From Bacillota bacterium (GTDB lineage Bacteria > Bacillota > Desulfitobacteriia > Desulfitobacteriales > JAJXUE01): DNA of 11,936 nucleotides. Both the position numbers and the translations under genes were made by a program. Shown here piece after piece: positions 5,468 to 11,936 of the stretch. The stretch is from NCBI GenBank assembly GCA_021786555.1, contig JAJYNB010000411.1, positions 1 through 11,936 on the forward strand, given 5' to 3'. Below the pieces are notes generated by a model. The model did no database searches, was not told where the DNA came from, and saw only the letters and a list, made by a program, of their open reading frames with translations. Each line of letters opens with the position of its first letter. The first letter of the stretch is position 1.

Positions 5468-6808
5468 CTATATGCCATGTTTCTGCATGCGGTAAATTAA
5501 GGCAGAACGGCTGATGCCCAGCAAGCGGGCAGCTTTGGTCTGATTGCTGCCGGTTTTCTCCAGTGCCTGGATCAGGAAATCTTTTTCAACCTCTTCCAGG
5601 CTGATACCCTCCGGGGGCAGGCCAAACTTGCCAGCAAGAGTCTCACCTCTGGCTGCGTTGAGACCTGGCGGTAAGCCGCCAGGCTCGATTTCTTCTCCCC
5701 GGGCCAGGATAACCGCCCGCTGCACAACATTCTCCAATTCCCGTACGTTGCCTGGCCAGTCGTACTGGAGCAGGATTTTTAAGGTCTGTGCCTCAAAACC
5801 CCGGATAGGCTTGTCACCGCGGTAGCGGGACAGAAAGTATTCTGCCAGCACAGGAATGTCCTCCAACCGCCTCCGCAGGGGCGGGAGTTCAATTCCCAGT
5901 ACGTTGAGCCGGTAATAAAGATCTTCCCTGAAGGAACCGTCCCGGATGCTTTGGGCCAGATTGCGGTTGGTGGCAGCAATAATGCGCACATCCACCTCGA
6001 TGGTCTGGGTTCCGCCCACCCTTTCGAAACAATGCTCCTGCAAAAAGCGGAGCAGTTTTACCTGCATGCCGGGAGGCAGCTCGCCAATCTCATCCAGGAA
6101 CAGTGTACCCTTGTTGGCCAGTTCGCAGCGCCCTGGCTTGCGCACTGTTGCCCCGGTAAATGCCCCCTTTTCGTGGCCAAACAATTCACTTTCCAGCAAG
6201 TTCTCAGGTATAGCGCCGCAATTCACGGCGACAAAGGGTCCGGAAGTACGGTTACTGCAGGAATGAATAGCCCTGGCTATCACCTCTTTGCCGGTACCGC
6301 TTTCCCCGGTAATCAGCACACTGGCGCCGGTAGCGGAAATCTGTTTCACCATTTGGCGCACAGCTTCAATTTCCCTGCTCTGGCCGATAATGCTGTCCAC
6401 CCCTGCCTGGCGCTTCAATTCCTGGCGCAAGAAGTTGACTTCCTGCACCAAGTCCCTGACCTGAAGGGATTTTTTTACTGCCAGAATCAGCTCATCCATT
6501 TCAAAGGGTTTGGTAATATAGTCATCGGCTCCTGACTTGATGGCTGAGATGGCTGTGTCTATCGAGCCGTGGGCCGTAATTACAATCACCGGCAAAGCAG
6601 GGTGGCTCTCCTTCAGGCTGCTCAAGACCTCCAGGCCGCCCATGCCAGGGAGTTTTAGGTCCACGACGGCCAAGTCGTAGGGTTCCTTAAGTTCCAACCC
6701 CTTTTCGCCGCTCTCGGCAGTTACCACGCTGTAGCCTTCCCCGGCCAGGGTCTGCCTAAGCACCCAGCGCATATGTTCTTCGTCGTCAATCACGAGGATT
6801 GTCCGCAA
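5468..6808 (-). CDS. NtrC-class sigma-54-dependent response regulator
   Basis: I choose TTG at 6808, where GGGGGGTGA ends 5 bases upstream and the product starts directly with RTILVIDDEE; GTG at 6817 is an alternative, and the longer frame to 6871 lies deep inside the kinase gene. The 446 residues hold a receiver domain (1-115; D8, D9, phosphoacceptor D50, T78, K100), a linker helix (116-140), an AAA+ sigma-54 activation domain (about 140-375) and a Fis-type helix-turn-helix (about 420-442, NQTKAARLLGISRSALIYR). Walker A is GESGTGKE (168-175), the sigma-54 contact loop GAFTGA is intact (215-220), Walker B is TLFLDE (235-240), and arginine-finger candidates are R294 and R300. It overlaps the kinase gene by 23 bases, so the two are the partners of one system. 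Targets are not known; I found no clear sigma-54 promoter in the window. Confidence 0.93.
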   Translation of the reverse strand: MRTILVIDDEEHMRWVLRQTLAGEGYSVVTAESGEKGLELKEPYDLAVVDLKLPGMGGLEVLSSLKESHPALPVIVITAHGSIDTAISAIKSGADDYITKPFEMDELILAVKKSLQVRDLVQEVNFLRQELKRQAGVDSIIGQSREIEAVRQMVKQISATGASVLITGESGTGKEVIARAIHSCSNRTSGPFVAVNCGAIPENLLESELFGHEKGAFTGATVRKPGRCELANKGTLFLDEIGELPPGMQVKLLRFLQEHCFERVGGTQTIEVDVRIIAATNRNLAQSIRDGSFREDLYYRLNVLGIELPPLRRRLEDIPVLAEYFLSRYRGDKPIRGFEAQTLKILLQYDWPGNVRELENVVQRAVILARGEEIEPGGLPPGLNAARGETLAGKFGLPPEGISLEEVEKDFLIQALEKTGSNQTKAARLLGISRSALIYRMQKHGI

Positions 6809-8276
6809 ACCCGTCACCCCCCAATGGTATCCGCATAGTAAACACGGTTCCCGTTCCCAGTTCACTGTCAACCGTCAATGCTCCCTGATGCAGCTCCACC
6901 AGTTGTTTTGCTATGGACAGGCCTAAGCCGGTACCCGCCTCCTTGGTAGAAAAGAACGGTTCAAAGATATGGGACAGGTGTTCCGGCTCAATCCCGCCCC
7001 CATTATCACCGGTCTTTACCTCAAGCCAACGTCCGTGCGCCTTTACCTCTATGACCATGCGCCCGCCCTTGGGCAGTGCCTCTTTGCTGTTTAAGAGCAG
7101 GTTGACAAAAACTTGCTTCAATTTTTCCCCGTCCCCCTGGACTGTGGGCAAGCCAGCCTGAATATGCTTCTCCAGCACAATACCCTGCTGTCGCAGGGTC
7201 GGCCCCAGAAAGGCCAGCACCGAGTCCAGCACTTCTGGAATGGAGACTGGGCCAAACTGGGGCCTGACCGGCCGGGCATACCCCAATAATTCCTCCACCA
7301 CCCGGTTTTGCCTGTTAACCTGTTCCTGCAGCACTTGGAAATGTTCCTGGTATTTTTGCAGGGACGGCTCAATTTCCATATCCCGCTGCATTAGTTGCAC
7401 AGTGCCCTTAATTATGCCCAGGGGATTGCGGATCTCGTGGGCCACCCCTGCCACCAGTTGGCCCAGTCCCGCCAGGCGTTCCGCCCGCTGCAGCCGTTCC
7501 TCAAGTTTTTGCTTGTTAACCAATTCTTCCCGCATGCGGTTAATGGCTCTGACCACAACCCCTAACTCCCCGCTCTGGTCCTCAAGCGGCACTGCCAGGT
7601 TCTCCGCGGCCCGCTCAAGGCCCAAGCGGATTCGGCCAATATTGCTTTGCAGCCGGTACGATATCCAAATGATGCCAAAAATGCCGACAACCATACCCAG
7701 GATCAGGGAGCCAAAGATTCCCTCCCGCGATTGGCGGCTTTCAAGAAAGAATTGGCCCAGCCTGCTTTCCAGCACCAACAGGCCACCTTTATCCGCTCCC
7801 ACCGGCAGTAAAGCCTCGAGACTGGACTGGCCTGGCATGAGGTTCTCCTCTAATTGATTAGTCACCGGGGTCCCCGCTGCAATCGTTGAGTGGAACAAGC
7901 CCAGCTGATCCGGGGACGGAGTGCTGACTAAAAACACATCCCCTTTAAGTTTACCCATGCCCCTGGGAGTAAAAGTGTAGAGGACAGAGCCATTGAAATA
8001 GGAAGCCCTTACCCCGGGGTAATTGCGCAGCACATTACCTACACCCGGGCTCAGCTGCCTGATCTGCTCTTCCTTTACCCCAGCGCCTAATTGAGCAAAC
8101 AGCGGTTCAATGTCCTGGGTTGCCCCGCTCAGCTGCTTTGCCGCCTCTGCCGTGAGGTTTTTGTCTGCCAGTTCATAAATCACAGCGTAATAGCCGATGG
8201 CTCCGATGGGGATGATCATTACCAGGATTATAATTATTGCCAGTTGACCGCGTAAACTGCGGAGAAAATTCATCAT
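6786..8276 (-). CDS. Membrane sensor histidine kinase, partner of the NtrC-class regulator
   Basis: Two adjacent ATG codons (8276 and 8273) follow AGGTGA; either can serve. The 496-residue protein has membrane helix 1 (about 11-33), an extracellular sensor region (about 34-185, no family recognised, possibly Cache-like), helix 2 (about 187-207), a HAMP-like linker (208-260), a HisKA domain with phospho-acceptor H280 in HEIRNPL, and a HATPase domain. The latter has the N box around N392/N396, DNGGGI (424-429), FEPFFSTK (438-445) and GTGLGL (448-453). All catalytic boxes are intact. This class (ZraS/AtoS-like) phosphorylates NtrC-type regulators. The kinase gene follows the anchored Gly-rich protein gene by 69 bases, in an operon with an ABC export system, which suggests it watches the envelope or the transported compound (inference). 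Confidence 0.93.
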   Translation of the reverse strand: MMNFLRSLRGQLAIIIILVMIIPIGAIGYYAVIYELADKNLTAEAAKQLSGATQDIEPLFAQLGAGVKEEQIRQLSPGVGNVLRNYPGVRASYFNGSVLYTFTPRGMGKLKGDVFLVSTPSPDQLGLFHSTIAAGTPVTNQLEENLMPGQSSLEALLPVGADKGGLLVLESRLGQFFLESRQSREGIFGSLILGMVVGIFGIIWISYRLQSNIGRIRLGLERAAENLAVPLEDQSGELGVVVRAINRMREELVNKQKLEERLQRAERLAGLGQLVAGVAHEIRNPLGIIKGTVQLMQRDMEIEPSLQKYQEHFQVLQEQVNRQNRVVEELLGYARPVRPQFGPVSIPEVLDSVLAFLGPTLRQQGIVLEKHIQAGLPTVQGDGEKLKQVFVNLLLNSKEALPKGGRMVIEVKAHGRWLEVKTGDNGGGIEPEHLSHIFEPFFSTKEAGTGLGLSIAKQLVELHQGALTVDSELGTGTVFTMRIPLGGDGFADNPRD

Positions 8277-8291
8277 TGTTCACCTGCCGCC

Positions 8292-8319
8292 GCCCGGACG
8301 GATGATTTCCCGTCCGGGC
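8292..8319 (-). promoter_or_regulatory. 10-bp hairpin in the leader just before the kinase ribosome binding site
   Basis: GCCCGGACGG (8292-8301) and CCGTCCGGGC (8310-8319) pair perfectly with an 8-base loop. On the minus-strand transcript it sits between the Gly-rich protein gene and the kinase, and ends 7 bases before the AGGTGA ribosome binding site. No U tract follows, so it is not a normal terminator. It may set relative expression by RNA processing, partial attenuation or shaping translation of the kinase. Confidence 0.45.
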
Positions 8320-8345
8320 CTATGTGCAAAGACACCTGTTAAATA

Positions 8346-8912
8346 CTATTGTAAGGAATCCAAAACCCGTTTATACAAATCCTGAAGGTTGAAACTCTGC
8401 CCGGAGGTGGTGCGTGAACCCCCGTAGGGCCGATTTCCCTGACCACCCTGAAATCCTTGACCGCCCTGACCACCTTGGCCGCCGCCTTGGTAACCCTGTC
8501 CGCCTTGACCTCCCTGTCCGCCGCCGGCCCCGGGGTACCTCCCCTGGTTCTGGCTCAAGTACGTACGCTGGGCGTCAGTAAAGACCGCTTCAATTGAACT
8601 GGCCGCTTGGGTAAGATAGTCCTGGCTTGGATTCTGTTGGTTGATTAAATCTTGCAGGATAGGCTTTAACTTGCTTTTTTGGTCTGCGCTCAGAGCCTGC
8701 TGGGGATCGGCTTGCAGACGCAGAATGGAACTGGCGGCCCGCATTGCCGGATTGCGGCCGGCGGGGTTACGCTGGCCGGTCTGGGTTTGACCCGCCGAAG
8801 CGGTCTTAGGTTGATTCAAGTCAAAGTAAGCGTAAATTCCGCCGCCCACCAGCAGCAGGGCCAAAATTCCCACTATAACCCATGGAAGAATGGATTTGCT
8901 CTTTTCGTTCAT
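8346..8912 (-). CDS. Membrane-anchored Gly/Gln-rich protein with LTxxQ-like motifs
   Basis: The ATG at 8912 has GGAGG 8 bases upstream. The 188 residues comprise a basic N-terminus, one membrane helix (about 8-30), a helical region (about 55-122), a low-complexity tail of GGQ/GQG repeats (about 128-166), and a final helix (173-187). N-in topology places most of it outside the cell. Two motifs, LSADQ (74-78) and FTDAQ (111-115), resemble the LTxxQ motif that defines the Spy/CpxP/ZraP stress chaperones; the resemblance is short and could be chance. It lies 12 bases after the permease gene and just before the kinase gene, the position that ZraP or CpxP hold next to their own systems. A modulator of the kinase or a helper of the transporter are both possible. 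I do not recognise the family with certainty. Confidence 0.8.
   Translation of the reverse strand: MNEKSKSILPWVIVGILALLLVGGGIYAYFDLNQPKTASAGQTQTGQRNPAGRNPAMRAASSILRLQADPQQALSADQKSKLKPILQDLINQQNPSQDYLTQAASSIEAVFTDAQRTYLSQNQGRYPGAGGGQGGQGGQGYQGGGQGGQGGQGFQGGQGNRPYGGSRTTSGQSFNLQDLYKRVLDSLQ
8418..8531 (-). repeat. Gly/Gln-coding short tandem repeat
   Basis: The DNA repeats imperfect 9-base units coding GGQ, interrupted by YQGG and FQGG, over about 40 codons of the anchored protein. Such tracts change length by slippage. The codons vary between units, so the tract is not newly expanded. Confidence 0.7.
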
Positions 8913-8924
8913 TACTTGTGCCTC

Positions 8925-10145
8925 CTATTCGTAACGTAGAGCATCTATCGGATCCAGCTTGGAAGCCTTTTGTGCCGGAAACACACCGAAAACCACGCCG
9001 ATAGCAGCGGAGAACAGGAACGCCACCACTACAGACGTACCTGAAACCTGGGTGGACATGCCCGATAATTTCTGCATCAGGGAAGCGCCCCCTCCACCCA
9101 AGAGGATGCCAATGATGCCGCCCAAGAGGCTCAAGACAACAGCTTCAATCAGGAACTGGAACAAGATGTCCCTGCGCTTGGCGCCAATGGCTTTGCGGAT
9201 GCCGATTTCCCGCGTCCGCTCAGTCACGGAAACCAGCATAATATTCATGATACCGATCCCACCCACCAGCAGTGAGATGGCTGCAATGCCGCTCAGCAGC
9301 AAGGTCAGGGACTGGGTTATCCCTTCTGCCGTGGACAGAATGTCAGACTGATTGGTGATGGTAAAGTCATCAGGGTCGCTCAGCTTCAACCCGTGCCGGT
9401 GGCGTAAGATGGTTGAAATCTCCATGGAGGCAGCATTCATCTGGTCCGCGGTTTTAGCCTCCACAAAAATTGTCCGGACACTCTGCGAGCCGATCAAGCG
9501 GGACTGAGCTGTGGTAATTGGGACGAGAATCTGGTCATCGTTGTTGGTCATGCCGCTGGAACCTTTGCTCTGCAGAATTCCTATAACTTGAAAGGGCACG
9601 CGGTTGATATTAATAATCCGGCCCACAATGTTGGTATTGGAATTGCCCATCAGGTTTTGAGCTACAGTTGTACCCACCACGGCAACTTTGGCCCGGGAAT
9701 CCAAATCCCTTTGGCTGAAGAATCTGCCAAAGTCCACACTCTGGTTCCTGACCGCCGCATAGGAGGGAGTGGTGCCAATCACCTGCGTGCTGGTATTTTG
9801 ATTGCCCAAGACCACCTGGGCATTCCGGCTTGCCATCGGCGCTACGGCGGCTACGGCGTCGGCTTGCTGCTGGATTGCGGTAACATCATCCATAGTCATA
9901 TTGGTGAGGCTGCCGGCCCCACCCCTGACCCCGCCCGAATTGGATTGGCCGGGAGATATGATCAGCAGGTTGGAACCGAGACCCTGGATTTGGTTAGTTA
10001 CAGAGTTTTTGGCTCCCTGGCCGATAGCCACCATGACGATTACAGCCCCCACGCCGATGATAATCCCCAGCATGGTCAAAAAAGAGCGGAGCTTGTTGAC
10101 CTTGAGCCCGCGCAGGGCCACCCTAAGGCTTTCAACAATATTCAC
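8925..10145 (-). CDS. MacB-type ABC transporter permease (FtsX domain)
   Basis: The GTG at 10145 overlaps the ATPase stop in GTGA (4 bases) and has GGAGGT about 10 bases upstream. The 406-residue protein has the MacB plan: a first helix (about 22-43), an extracellular MacB_PCD domain (about 45-275) and three C-terminal FtsX helices (about 282-305, 330-352, 371-391). Typical motifs are RSFLTMLGIIIGVGAVI near the start and TEREIGIRKAIGA-like sequence at 309-322, the coupling region to the ATPase; it ends DALRYE. Such permeases work by mechanotransmission, moving substrates outside the membrane, and in Gram-positives are tied to peptide or antibiotic export. With adaptor and ATPase genes adjacent it forms a complete tripartite-style set without an outer-membrane partner. 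The substrate is unknown. Confidence 0.92.
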   Translation of the reverse strand: MNIVESLRVALRGLKVNKLRSFLTMLGIIIGVGAVIVMVAIGQGAKNSVTNQIQGLGSNLLIISPGQSNSGGVRGGAGSLTNMTMDDVTAIQQQADAVAAVAPMASRNAQVVLGNQNTSTQVIGTTPSYAAVRNQSVDFGRFFSQRDLDSRAKVAVVGTTVAQNLMGNSNTNIVGRIININRVPFQVIGILQSKGSSGMTNNDDQILVPITTAQSRLIGSQSVRTIFVEAKTADQMNAASMEISTILRHRHGLKLSDPDDFTITNQSDILSTAEGITQSLTLLLSGIAAISLLVGGIGIMNIMLVSVTERTREIGIRKAIGAKRRDILFQFLIEAVVLSLLGGIIGILLGGGGASLMQKLSGMSTQVSGTSVVVAFLFSAAIGVVFGVFPAQKASKLDPIDALRYE

Positions 10146-10891
10146 AACCCCGCCACCTCCAGTTGTCCTGGAGACCCTGCTAAATCCAGCCGCGGTCCCT
10201 GGGCCAGGTTCCTTTTTCCTACTGTCTCATCGCTGTCGAGTCGGCCGTCTTTAAAGCGCACAATCCGTTTGCTGAACAGGGCTATATCCGATTCGTGGGT
10301 GACCAGGGCGACAGTAATCCCCGCCTCGTTCAACTGCTGAAAAATAGCCATGATCTCTTCGCTGGATTTGCTGTCCAGGTTACCGGTAGGCTCGTCAGCC
10401 ATGATAATTACCGGCTTGTTTGCCAGTGCCCGGGCAATTGCCACCCGCTGCTGCTGTCCGCCGGAAAGTTCGTTGGGCTTGTGGTGCACCCTGTTGCCCA
10501 GGCCCACAGCGTTCAAAGCCCTTAGAGCGCTGTCGCGCCGTTCTTTGGCCCCGAGCCCGCGGTAGAGCATAGGCAGCTCTACGTTTTCCAGGGCAGTGGT
10601 ACGCGGCAGCAGGTTAAAGCTCTGAAATACAAAGCCTATTTTTTGATTGCGGATTTCGGCCAGTTGATTGTCACTGGCCTCCGCGATATTTAAGCCATCC
10701 AGGAAATATTCTCCGGTGGAGGGCCGGTCCAGGCAGCCGAGGATGTTCATCATGGTGGACTTGCCAGAGCCGGAAGGACCCATGATGGAGACAAATTCCC
10801 CCTGGCTTATTTCCAGGCTCACCCCGGCCAAGGCTCTTACTTCAACGTCACCGGTGGCGTACACTTTGGTTAAGTTTTTGAGACTGATCAT
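10142..10891 (-). CDS. MacB/LolD-type ABC transporter ATPase
   Basis: The ATG at 10891 is preceded by GGAGAAGGTGA, which overlaps the adaptor stop codon. The 249-residue ATPase is complete: Walker A GPSGSGKS (38-45), Q-loop Q90, signature LSGGQ (142-146), Walker B IIMADE (162-167), D-loop after NLDS, and switch H199 in VTHE. It closely follows the MacB/LolD/FtsE subfamily. A C-terminal stretch past the core (about 218-249) is longer than in many relatives and has no recognised motif. It should power the permease encoded 4 bases overlapping downstream; a homodimer with two permeases is the usual assembly. Confidence 0.95.
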   Translation of the reverse strand: MISLKNLTKVYATGDVEVRALAGVSLEISQGEFVSIMGPSGSGKSTMMNILGCLDRPSTGEYFLDGLNIAEASDNQLAEIRNQKIGFVFQSFNLLPRTTALENVELPMLYRGLGAKERRDSALRALNAVGLGNRVHHKPNELSGGQQQRVAIARALANKPVIIMADEPTGNLDSKSSEEIMAIFQQLNEAGITVALVTHESDIALFSKRIVRFKDGRLDSDETVGKRNLAQGPRLDLAGSPGQLEVAGL

Positions 10892-10906
10892 AATCTCACC
10901 TTCTCC

Positions 10907-11936
10907 TTAATTTCCAGGTCTGCCGCCGGCGCCGCCGGGCCTGTAACCACCGCCGCCACCGAAGGCTCGACCGCCGCCCAGGCCGCCCATGATGGAACCC
11001 CCTTGTTGGGTTGAACTCTGGGCCCTGTAGCCGATAATCACTTGGTCCCCATCGGCGAGCCCTTGCTGGACCTCGGCGTTGGTGCCATCGTCAACACCTA
11101 TTTTTACCACTTTCCGCTGCGGCCTGGTGGAGCCGCTGGTAGGTGGCACCATCACGACCTGCTCCGTACCGGTATCCTGCACTGCTTCACTGGGTACCAC
11201 CAGGACGTTTTGCTTCTGCGCCACTATAATGGCAACATTGGCGCTCATGCCCGGCTTAGCCAGGTTATTGGTATTGGGAGCCGTAACAGTGACACTAAAA
11301 GTGGTTACGTTATTTGCTGTGGTGGCTACGGGAGCGACTTGGGTTACGCTGCCGTTAAATGTCTTGTCCGGATATGCCGGCAGATTAAGCTGCACCGCCT
11401 GCCCCACCTTGACGCCGCCGATATCAGCCTCATCCACCGGTACATTCACCTGAATGTCGCTGGAAGTAGCCATGAGGGTGATAAAAGCGCCGCTTGCAGG
11501 GTACTCACCCAACTGGCCGTTTACTGCGGTAACTATGCCATCAACCGGAGCGACAATTTCAGCATCATTCAGACTATCCTCGACCGTGGTCAAACTAGCC
11601 TGATTCTGGGCAACCTGGTCTTGGGCTGTCAGCAGATCGGTACTCGCGGGACCTGCATTCAATTCATCCAACTGAGCCTTTGCCGAATTGTAATCAGCCT
11701 GAGCGCCATTCAAAGAGTTGGTGGCCTGTTGAATTGCCTGATCATTGGCGTTGGGGTTGTTTTTAACATTGTTCAGACTCACCTGAGCGTTGTACAAACT
11801 TGCGGCCGCCTGCTGCAGGCCGCTTTGGGCCTGGAGGATGGCGGTAGTCGGCGGGTTCTGAAGGTCTGACAACCTGCTCAGTGCAGATAAGTAATTGCTA
11901 TAAGCCTGCTGCGCAGCTACTTGTAAACTCTGATTA
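10907..11936 (-). CDS. MacA/HlyD-like membrane-fusion adaptor, N-terminus beyond the window
   Basis: The frame stays open to the right edge (first readable residues NQSLQVAAQQAY), so the apparent TTG start at 11872 is not the true one; 342 residues are visible. They include an alpha-helical coiled-coil hairpin (to about visible residue 135), the second half of a lipoyl domain (AEIVAPVDGIVTAV), beta-barrel strands (IQVNVPVDEADIGGVKVG and on), a membrane-proximal domain, and a Gly-rich tail (last 31 residues, GGGGGYRPGG). The missing part should hold the membrane helix and first half of the lipoyl domain. Adaptors of this class link MacB-type transporters to partner proteins outside the membrane. 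The stop at 10907 is 15 bases before the ATPase start. In a Gram-positive, without TolC, it may chaperone substrate through the wall or hold the complex. Confidence 0.92.
   Translation of the reverse strand, partial: NQSLQVAAQQAYSNYLSALSRLSDLQNPPTTAILQAQSGLQQAAASLYNAQVSLNNVKNNPNANDQAIQQATNSLNGAQADYNSAKAQLDELNAGPASTDLLTAQDQVAQNQASLTTVEDSLNDAEIVAPVDGIVTAVNGQLGEYPASGAFITLMATSSDIQVNVPVDEADIGGVKVGQAVQLNLPAYPDKTFNGSVTQVAPVATTANNVTTFSVTVTAPNTNNLAKPGMSANVAIIVAQKQNVLVVPSEAVQDTGTEQVVMVPPTSGSTRPQRKVVKIGVDDGTNAEVQQGLADGDQVIIGYRAQSSTQQGGSIMGGLGGGRAFGGGGGYRPGGAGGRPGN

Noticed and set aside
5951..6535. 194-codon open frame on the + strand opposite the response regulator
   Set aside because: It is antisense to the conserved AAA+ and receiver domains and has no recognisable protein features.
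6809..6871. 21-codon N-terminal extension of the response regulator
   Set aside because: It precedes a receiver domain that normally begins at the residues encoded just after TTG 6808, and it lies entirely in another frame of the kinase gene.
9588..10340. 250-codon open frame on the + strand opposite the ABC permease and ATPase
   Set aside because: It lies antisense to two clearly real genes and its translation shows no domain; it is a by-product of their codon bias.
1..11936. tRNA, rRNA, CRISPR array, riboswitch or prophage genes
   Set aside because: I looked on both strands and in all gaps; no cloverleaf, spaced direct repeats, known aptamer core or phage gene could be supported.

Overview
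The window reads as chromosomal DNA of a spore-forming, low-to-mid GC Gram-positive anaerobe, most likely a Clostridia of the Peptococcaceae/Desulfotomaculum/Thermincola kind. The reasons are a CotF-type spore coat protein, an LtaS-type polyglycerol-phosphate synthase, strong Gram-positive ribosome binding sites, an NtrC/sigma-54 two-component system and a small Fe-S ferredoxin. The genus is inference; no rRNA or other marker gene is present.

Left part, + strand (1-2712). The first 89 bases are the C-terminal end of an IS200/IS605-type tnpB gene, followed by the right-end hairpin of such an element (92-113). Next comes a membrane-anchored TPR plus TolB-like beta-propeller protein of unknown role (253-2178). 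A 199-base gap follows, holding two tandem promoter-like elements. The second has a near-perfect TACCCC/GGGGTA dyad in its spacer, the form of a CsoR/RcnR/CstR-family operator. It drives a 76-residue ferredoxin-like protein with seven cysteines (2378-2608). A 13-bp GC-rich hairpin at 2684-2712 separates this gene from the convergent minus-strand genes.

Middle part, - strand (2727-5336). An LtaS-family membrane phosphoglycerol transferase (5253 to 3328) has its own candidate promoter and a dyad in its leader. It is followed by a CotF-domain protein (3206 to 2727) whose glutamates and histidines match the ferritin-like diiron pattern.

Right part, - strand (5426-11936). This is one long co-directional operon that starts beyond the window's right edge. 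In transcription order it encodes a MacA/HlyD-like adaptor (5' end cut off), a MacB/LolD-type ATPase, a MacB-type permease, a membrane-anchored Gly/Gln-rich protein with two LTxxQ-like motifs, a membrane sensor kinase, and an NtrC-class sigma-54 response regulator. Tight spacing and overlaps (4 nt and about 23 nt) support co-transcription. The likely picture is an envelope-stress or export module: the ABC machine exports or extracts something, and the small anchored protein next to the kinase resembles in layout the ZraP-ZraS-ZraR and CpxP-CpxA-CpxR stress systems of proteobacteria. That analogy is the most interesting functional hypothesis here, together with the CsoR-type control of the seven-cysteine ferredoxin. 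I see no tRNA, rRNA, CRISPR array or prophage.
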